Below are positions 1-4,447 of a DNA stretch of 5,608 nt, piece by piece (the first letter of the stretch is position 1; each line of letters begins with the position of its first letter). Source of the stretch: Eubacteriales Family XIII. Incertae Sedis bacterium (lineage in GTDB: Bacteria; Bacillota; Clostridia; Peptostreptococcales; Anaerovoracaceae); contig JAISGB010000205.1 of NCBI GenBank assembly GCA_031263335.1, forward strand, positions 1 through 5,608, written 5' to 3'. The translations under genes and the position numbers were made by a program. The notes under the pieces are model-generated. The model was not told where the DNA came from. It was given only the letters and a program-made list of their open reading frames with translations, and did no database searches.

Positions 1-106
1 AAGACGATAGCCGACGGGAGAGCCGGCCAACGCGAGCCAAAGCCGCGAGTCCGCCGCGCCGCGCCCGAAACAGTCGCAGATCGCGATCCGAAGCGACCGC
101 GCACGC
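1..106. other. Region downstream of the lipoprotein gene; no confident gene or terminator
   Basis: There is no hairpin followed by a T-run on the minus strand, so no rho-independent terminator is seen and transcription may continue to the left. All three minus-strand frames are open across this short GC-rich stretch, so openness carries little weight. One minus frame, starting at an ATG at 150 inside the lipoprotein gene, stays open to the window edge and has the most GC-rich third positions, but it has no good ribosome binding site. Confidence 0.5.
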
Positions 107-1225
107 CTATTGCCCCATATCCGCGTCGGCGGACTCGAAGAGAGCGACATTCTCAAAACGCAGACCGTCCGGCCCGAGGAAGGTCCATGATCCGCCCTCT
201 TCCACGAACACGCCCGCCGACATGTCGCCGCCGCTCACAAGCTTCGTCTCGCCGTTCACGTCCTCCAATCGAAACGCGTTCGACGAGAGGAAGCCCGTCT
301 CGCGGATGATATCGCCGACCCCGATCCCGTCCTGCCCGTCGAATGTCTTCGCCGAAAACAGCTCCGAGGCGCGGGCAAGCGAGAAATAGACGATCCCCTC
401 GGAATGAACGCGGACGATGCCGTCCATGTTCATGCCCGGCGGCAGATCCGGAGAACAGAACTGCGGCGTCTTCTCGCCCGTGTACTTGATGTAGCCCTTC
501 AGGAAATTCTCGATCGTCTCGTTCTTTTTCAGGCCGTCGTACGCCGACAGATAGACCTTGCCGCCCTCCGACATGCCGCCGTACCGGCCGAACAGGTCGA
601 TGACGCTGACGATGTCGCCGCCCTCCTCCTCGCTGTAGGCGCCCTTAAGCGCGGGCAACACCGTATCCAAGAACACGATCCGCCTCGTCGTCGTCGCCTC
701 GTCCCCCGTCTGGAATTCGATCCGATCGATCATGCGCGCCCAATACATCGCCCGTTCGTCGATCACGATCGCCCGCAACGGCGCGTTCTTTCGGTCAAGC
801 GCCCGACCGCCGTTCATATACGCGAGCACGATCTCGCGCTTTTCAAAGAGTTCTTTGGGAATGATGACGGAATAACCGTCCGTCGCGCTGAACCGCACGC
901 CCGTGAAATCGGCGCGGCTCTTGCCGTAGGCTTCGAGGAAGGTGTCTATCGTGGGGCCCACCGCCGTGAATTTGACGACGTCCCCGTTGGAACGAAGCCC
1001 CTCCGCCTTCTTGCTGACCGCGTCGAGCGCCGTCAGTTCCCCGACGGTCACCGTGAATTCCTCCCCCGTCAGGCCCGAGACGGCTATCTCCTCGTCCAAG
1101 TACCGCAGTTTCGACGGTTCCGTCGTGCAACCGGACAAAAGCGACGCGATGATCGCAAACGAAACCGCGACCGACGCAAAACCGGCGAGAAATCGCCGGG
1201 ACGAGCCATGTACGCCAACACCCAT
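107..1225 (-). CDS. Lipoprotein with a sulfite-oxidase/molybdopterin-type domain lacking the metal-ligand Cys
   Basis: The product is 372 residues from ATG at 1225, with GGAGG 8 nt upstream. Residues 1-33 are a lipoprotein signal (basic RR at 10-11, hydrophobic 12-30, lipobox L-L-S-G-C, lipidated Cys33), so the protein is anchored on the outer face of the membrane. Residues about 48-172 resemble the oxidoreductase molybdopterin-binding fold: TIDTFLEAYG, then FSATDGYSVIIP with D116-G117-Y118, then NAPLRAIVIDERAMYWARMIDRIEF. The C-terminal half repeats related patterns (LSAYDG about 226-231; a DIIRETGFLSS module about 305-363), suggesting degenerate internal copies. The only Cys after the lipid site is Cys257, outside the first domain, so the usual molybdenum-ligand Cys is absent and redox catalysis is unlikely; ligand binding is more plausible. 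It lies 31 nt after the DUF2149 gene with no terminator, so it is probably in the same operon and may serve the ExbB-like/DUF2149 motor. The fold assignment is moderate; the function is not known. Confidence 0.88.
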   Translation of the reverse strand: MGVGVHGSSRRFLAGFASVAVSFAIIASLLSGCTTEPSKLRYLDEEIAVSGLTGEEFTVTVGELTALDAVSKKAEGLRSNGDVVKFTAVGPTIDTFLEAYGKSRADFTGVRFSATDGYSVIIPKELFEKREIVLAYMNGGRALDRKNAPLRAIVIDERAMYWARMIDRIEFQTGDEATTTRRIVFLDTVLPALKGAYSEEEGGDIVSVIDLFGRYGGMSEGGKVYLSAYDGLKKNETIENFLKGYIKYTGEKTPQFCSPDLPPGMNMDGIVRVHSEGIVYFSLARASELFSAKTFDGQDGIGVGDIIRETGFLSSNAFRLEDVNGETKLVSGGDMSAGVFVEEGGSWTFLGPDGLRFENVALFESADADMGQ

Positions 1226-1233
1226 AGATCTTT

Positions 1234-1238
1234 CCTCC
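1234..1238 (-). promoter_or_regulatory. Ribosome binding site of the lipoprotein gene
   Basis: On the minus strand this is GGAGG followed by AAAGATCT (8 nt) and ATG at 1225-1223. It lies in the 31-nt gap between the DUF2149 stop codon (TAG at 1259-1257) and the lipoprotein start. The gap is too short to hold a credible separate promoter. Confidence 0.75.
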
Positions 1239-1256
1239 GCTCGCGAACGCGTCCGG

Positions 1257-1619
1257 CTACGGCGCCTCGTCCGCGCCTTCCTCCGTTTCGTCCCGCGCCT
1301 CGCCGTCGCCCTGCACCAAGTACATCTTTCCGGTCGCCGGATCTACGTAGACCGTACCCATCCTCTCGTACTGCGCCTCGTCGTCGACCGTATCCCGTAC
1401 CTCCTCGGCCATACTGTCCATCTCCGAGACCTCCGCGCCCTGTTCGACGGGAACGAGTTCCTTGTTTTGGATATCCACGTTCCAGTAGATGACTAAGCTG
1501 AGCATGAGCCCACAGGCGAATACGAGCATCGCGTCCACGATGTTGATCGCGCCCTCCATCGGGTTGGCGTCCTCTTCCTCGAAATAACGCCTCCGGCCTC
1601 CGAGGCTCCCGCGCAACAT
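1257..1619 (-). CDS. DUF2149 family single-TM protein, probable ExbD-like partner of the ExbB-like channel
   Basis: The product is 120 residues from ATG at 1619. This start is chosen over an in-frame upstream one because TGATG overlaps the preceding stop by one base and a GGAGGG lies 12 nt upstream (1632-1637), a somewhat long spacing. The N-terminus is basic then acidic (RRRYFEEEDANP), followed by one TM helix at about 25-46 starting INIVDAMLVFACGL, an acidic extracytoplasmic region, and a conserved-looking GTVYVDPATGKMYLV segment at about 88-102. This layout and these motifs match DUF2149. The Asp29 in V-D-A-M-L-V-F sits where ExbD/TolR carry the ion-coupling Asp in I-D-V-M-L-V-L. Inference: it is the rotor or stator-helix partner of the adjacent ExbB-like protein. 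The C-terminal tail is strongly acidic. Gene order ExbB-like then DUF2149 is the usual order for the pair. Confidence 0.9.
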   Translation of the reverse strand: MLRGSLGGRRRYFEEEDANPMEGAINIVDAMLVFACGLMLSLVIYWNVDIQNKELVPVEQGAEVSEMDSMAEEVRDTVDDEAQYERMGTVYVDPATGKMYLVQGDGEARDETEEGADEAP

Positions 1620-2233
1620 CAGAGGACCACCCCCTCCAAGATCGTCTCCACGGTCGCGAGATCGGCCTGATACCAACGCTTGCGCACCTTGGAGATGATG
1701 AAGGCCACGCCGGCCGCCGCAAGCCCCGCGACGGTGGCGTCAAAGGCAGTGAGCAGGGAGTCCGCGAGCGCGTGCGTATCGCCCCTTCCGAGCGCGATCA
1801 GCCCGGGGCCGAGCGGGATCAGCGTCGCCATCAGCCCGAACATCGGCCCGATGCGCGCGATGATGTCCGTGATCGCGATCCGCCTGTTGAGCCGGGCTTC
1901 CTCCTGCGACAGCAGCTGTATCGCCAACAGTTTCCGTTCCTCCCCGACGCCGGCCGTACTCCTCAGCAGACGCAGGAAGAGATCCTCCTGCCGCCCTTGG
2001 AACCGGCCCGCTTTCAGGATGTCCGCCATCTCCTCCGGAGCCTTTCCCGCGATATCCTCCAAGACGCGCGGCACGTCGGGCCTCTTCCCTCGGCGCTCGA
2101 CGAAATATTCGACGATGACGCCACCCAACTGAAACAGGGTGACGACGACAGCCAAGATCAGGATGATGATGGCCGGTATCTCCAATGACGACGAGATCGT
2201 ATGTATCGCATCCTTTATCGTGCCCGAATCCAA
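1619..2233 (-). CDS. MotA/TolQ/ExbB-family proton channel protein
   Basis: A 204-residue inner-membrane protein of ExbB-like size and layout: TM1 at about 19-42, a long cytoplasmic loop at about 43-121 rich in charged helices, TM2 at about 122-148 (RIGPMFGLMATLIPLG, matching the conserved A-P-x-L-G-L-x-G-T segment of ExbB/TolQ) and TM3 at about 158-182 (AFDATVAGLAAAGVAFIIS, with the channel-lining Thr167). Family members form a pentameric ring around an ExbD/TolR/MotB-type helix and convert ion flow into mechanical work. The start is TTG at 2233, not ATG: AAAGGAG lies 7 nt upstream and the N-terminus has the expected length. The gene starts inside the end of the surface-protein gene (19-nt overlap) and its TGA shares one base with the ATG of the DUF2149 gene, so the pair is probably translationally coupled. 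The family is confident; the specific cargo is not shown by sequence. Confidence 0.93.
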   Translation of the reverse strand: MDSGTIKDAIHTISSSLEIPAIIILILAVVVTLFQLGGVIVEYFVERRGKRPDVPRVLEDIAGKAPEEMADILKAGRFQGRQEDLFLRLLRSTAGVGEERKLLAIQLLSQEEARLNRRIAITDIIARIGPMFGLMATLIPLGPGLIALGRGDTHALADSLLTAFDATVAGLAAAGVAFIISKVRKRWYQADLATVETILEGVVL

Positions 2234-4431
2234 AGCAAGGCTCCTTTCCGTGAGGCATTCCGTCCTGTCAGGTAGGCGGACAGCCCGCCCAACGCGAATG
2301 ACGCGGCGAGAACCGACAGGACCGCCGCGAATATGCGTGTATCGATGGGCGGCAGGGACAGCGGTACGGCGATGGGTTTGATCTCGCTCCCGCCGCCTTC
2401 GGAACCGTCGCCTCCGCCTCCGACCGTTTCGAGCATGGTCAGCCGGCCCGCGCGCAACAGATCCGCGCCGAGGATCGAAGAAGCGTTAAAGTCCGGAGAA
2501 ACGCCGGTCGGCGTGATCGTGTCCAACTCCACCGCCTCGACCGTCCTGCCGTCGCTCAGTACCAATTCCACGATCCCGTTCTCCCCGCTCTGTCGCACGA
2601 TGCCGACGGATGTCCCTTGTCCCGCGTGATCGCCGGATGTCGCGGCACTGCCGCCGGCGCCCGTCTTGGAGCCGCTGCCCGAACCCGAACCGTCGCCCTT
2701 CCCGGAGCCGCTGCCCGGCCCGGAACCGTCGCCCGTACCCGTGCCGTCGCCCGAACCGTCGCCTCTGAGCGTGACGGTGATGTTCGCCGTGACCGCGCGC
2801 CCGCCGCCGCCCGGCGCGTAGGTGAACGAGAGGGGATAGCCGCCCGCAGTCGTCGCGCCCCTGATGGCGGCGAGCTGCGCCGAATCCACGGTGATGTTCG
2901 CCGCGCTCACGGCGTTCCCGTCCGCGTCCCGCGCGACGACGCCGGATCGGGATTTGACGCCGGCCTCCGTCAGGGCGCGCGCGTCCTTGAGGGCATAGGA
3001 AAAGCTGTTCGCGCCGATGTACGGCTCGCCGGGCGCAGCCGGGACGGGATCATCCTCATCCGGCGCCGGATCCTGTTCTTCCGTAAATTCGCCGTAATAG
3101 TCCCCAAGCGGCCCGTCCCCCGTGATCATGGTCGCGTTCAGGACCAGATCGATGCGGTCGATGTATTTCGCCGAATCGTGTCCGGTCCTCGATGTGGGGG
3201 AAGGCATCCCCCACGCGAGGCGGAATCGCGCGCCGGACGTGATCTTGTCCCAATAGGCGTTCGGATCGCGCCAGACTTCATCATTGACGCGGTGGCGGTA
3301 TTCCTCGAGGGCGATCACAGGCGATACCGGTTGGGCGCCCTCCCACGCGGCGTAGTCGCCGTAGGGATAGTTGTTGTGCGCGAAATCCCAACCGCCCGCG
3401 AGGTTCGGAAAGTAAAACCGGTCGACGCCGAAAAGCGAGTCCGGGGACATGTTGATATAGTAGCCCTTGTCCTTGCAATGGAAATACATTACTTGAACCG
3501 CGCCGTTGTTGGGATAGAGCACGCCGTCCGAATTCATCGCGTCCTCGAGCAGATCCCACAGATAGACGCCCCGCACAGCCTGCAATATGAGGAAACTGCC
3601 GTTGTCGATCCAACTGTACATCTGATCGTAGATCTCAAAATTCCGCCAGATATCCATGTAGTTATAGGTTTTCAGGGTCTTCCACTTGCCGCCCAAGACG
3701 CCCACGCGGATCGACAGGGTGTTCGCCGTATAGGTCGAATCGTAATGTTCTTCGTCCTGCACATTGTCGGAGATGACGGTCAAGTACACGCGCCGCGTGA
3801 CCGTATTGTAATTCGCCGTATCGTTCGGCGTAAAGACGACGTCGAACAGGCCGCCCGGCGCCGCGGGCGCGATATCGGGATCGGACCACGCGAAGGAACC
3901 GTCCCCGCTCCCGCCGTCCAAGGGGACGGCGCTGAGCCGCAGGCCGGAGAACTCCATGACGGGGGACGTCGTCGGAAAGACGACGGCCGGATCCGCCTTG
4001 AGTACCGTCAGTCCCACGCGCGCCGAACGGGCGACGATGGGTTCATAGTTGTTCTGCGTGTCCGCGCTCGGCGTGAAATGGACCGTGTAGCGGTATGTCC
4101 CCGCAGACGGCGAAAGCCCCGCGTCGGCGGGCGCCCATTGGAAGGAGCCGTATTGCGTCGAGCCTCCGATCAGCGCGGACGCCGCGACCTGTTGCCCGTA
4201 GCGGATGTCCGTCGCCGTCGGCCACTCTATGGTCGGCGCCGGCAGCTTCCCGCCGGTCTCCCCACCGTCGTCGAGATAGGATATACCGCCCGGAGCGCGC
4301 GCCGCCATCGCGTCCAAGGGCGGGAATACGTACATGGACAGGCAGAGGGCCGCAAGCAGGATCACGGCGAATGACGCCCCGATCCGTCCCGGCCTCCTTC
4401 TGTTTTCTCTCTCGCTCCGTTGCCCCGTCAT
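2215..4431 (-). CDS. Exported, C-terminally membrane-anchored surface protein: two Ig-like repeats, a sulfite-oxidase-like central domain, Ser/Gly stalk
   Basis: The product is 738 residues from ATG at 4431. This start is chosen because a signal peptide follows at once (Arg-rich residues 8-16, hydrophobic core about 18-36, probable cleavage near AMA 41-43) and it lies 16 nt after the upstream stop, behind a G-rich stretch; upstream in-frame starts fall inside the dockerin. Domains: Ig-like repeats at about 65-144 and 147-220, both with a G-S-F-x-W strand and an F-T-P turn; a central domain at about 235-432 resembling the oxidoreductase molybdopterin-binding (sulfite oxidase) fold (GVYLWDLLEDA 288-298, RFYFPN 338-343, AKYIDRIDLVL 421-431); an acidic linker; a bacterial surface repeat module at 471-556; a Ser/Gly/Asp stalk at 557-604; a membrane-proximal segment; a TM helix at about 699-721; and a short basic tail. 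Topology should be outside with a short cytoplasmic tail. No LPXTG motif is seen. The 3' end overlaps the ExbB-like gene by 19 nt. The ligand is unknown; assignment of the central domain is moderate. Confidence 0.88.
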   Translation of the reverse strand: MTGQRSERENRRRPGRIGASFAVILLAALCLSMYVFPPLDAMAARAPGGISYLDDGGETGGKLPAPTIEWPTATDIRYGQQVAASALIGGSTQYGSFQWAPADAGLSPSAGTYRYTVHFTPSADTQNNYEPIVARSARVGLTVLKADPAVVFPTTSPVMEFSGLRLSAVPLDGGSGDGSFAWSDPDIAPAAPGGLFDVVFTPNDTANYNTVTRRVYLTVISDNVQDEEHYDSTYTANTLSIRVGVLGGKWKTLKTYNYMDIWRNFEIYDQMYSWIDNGSFLILQAVRGVYLWDLLEDAMNSDGVLYPNNGAVQVMYFHCKDKGYYINMSPDSLFGVDRFYFPNLAGGWDFAHNNYPYGDYAAWEGAQPVSPVIALEEYRHRVNDEVWRDPNAYWDKITSGARFRLAWGMPSPTSRTGHDSAKYIDRIDLVLNATMITGDGPLGDYYGEFTEEQDPAPDEDDPVPAAPGEPYIGANSFSYALKDARALTEAGVKSRSGVVARDADGNAVSAANITVDSAQLAAIRGATTAGGYPLSFTYAPGGGGRAVTANITVTLRGDGSGDGTGTGDGSGPGSGSGKGDGSGSGSGSKTGAGGSAATSGDHAGQGTSVGIVRQSGENGIVELVLSDGRTVEAVELDTITPTGVSPDFNASSILGADLLRAGRLTMLETVGGGGDGSEGGGSEIKPIAVPLSLPPIDTRIFAAVLSVLAASFALGGLSAYLTGRNASRKGALLWIRAR
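2241..2247 (-). promoter_or_regulatory. Ribosome binding site that fixes a TTG start for the ExbB-like gene
   Basis: On the minus strand this reads AAAGGAG, followed by CCTTGCT (7 nt) and then TTG at 2233-2231. It lies within the last codons of the surface-protein gene, so ribosomes finishing that gene (TAA at 2217-2215) pass close to this site. No ATG lies at a comparable distance in this frame, so the TTG is well supported. Confidence 0.8.
2620..2763 (-). repeat. Low-complexity Ser/Gly/Asp-rich stalk
   Basis: These bases encode residues 557-604 of the surface protein, nearly all Gly, Ser, Asp and Thr in G-S-G and D-G-S-G patterns. At the DNA level short degenerate units around CCGTCGCC and CCCGAACC recur, so this stretch can change in length by slippage. 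It sits between the last folded module and the membrane-proximal segment and probably acts as a flexible spacer across the cell wall. Confidence 0.8.
3772..4239 (-). repeat. Tandem Ig-like repeats in the surface protein
   Basis: Two modules of about 75-80 residues can be aligned by eye. Each has a G-S-F-(Q/A)-W strand, then an Ala/Gly/Pro-rich turn, then a V-x-F-T-P strand followed by an Asn-Tyr pair (NNYEPIV and ANYNTVT) and a final L-T-V strand. This is the MBG/YDG-like Ig-like repeat style common in large surface proteins of Bacillota. The likely role is as a spacer or adhesion module that holds the central domain away from the membrane. Confidence 0.6.
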
Positions 4432-4447
4432 ATCGTCATCCCCCCCG

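Noticed and set aside
79..88. Perfect 10-base palindrome GATCGCGATC, also found at 1871-1880
   Set aside because: Only two copies, one of them within a coding region, in GC-rich DNA with many GATCG words. There is no supporting promoter or operator context.
1226..1256. Hairpin or terminator in the gap before the lipoprotein gene
   Set aside because: The only inverted repeat (CGCG-TT-CGCG) has a loop too small to form a stable hairpin, and there is no T-run.
404..1492. 362-codon open frame on the plus strand opposite the lipoprotein and DUF2149 genes
   Set aside because: It is Arg/Pro/His-rich, spans two well-supported minus-strand genes and their gap, and has no domain.
1620..1676. Upstream in-frame start at 1676 for the DUF2149 protein
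   Set aside because: It would add a 19-residue Gly/Arg/Asp-rich extension overlapping the ExbB-like gene. The ATG at 1619 gives the TGATG coupling and the usual family length.
1084..1743. 219-codon minus-strand frame spanning the junctions of the ExbB-like, DUF2149 and lipoprotein genes
   Set aside because: It is a shadow in another frame with Arg/Gly-rich composition; the three real genes have clear motifs, ribosome binding sites and TM segments.
2670..2763. Short recurring CCGTCGCC and CCCGAACC units considered as a DNA repeat or CRISPR-like array
   Set aside because: They are in frame and encode the Ser/Gly/Asp stalk. There are no uniform repeats with unique spacers.
2617..4374. 585-codon open frame on the plus strand opposite the surface-protein gene
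   Set aside because: Its translation is Arg-rich and low in complexity with no recognisable domain. The minus strand has a signal peptide, Ig-like repeats and a TM anchor. Long antisense frames are expected in GC-rich coding DNA.
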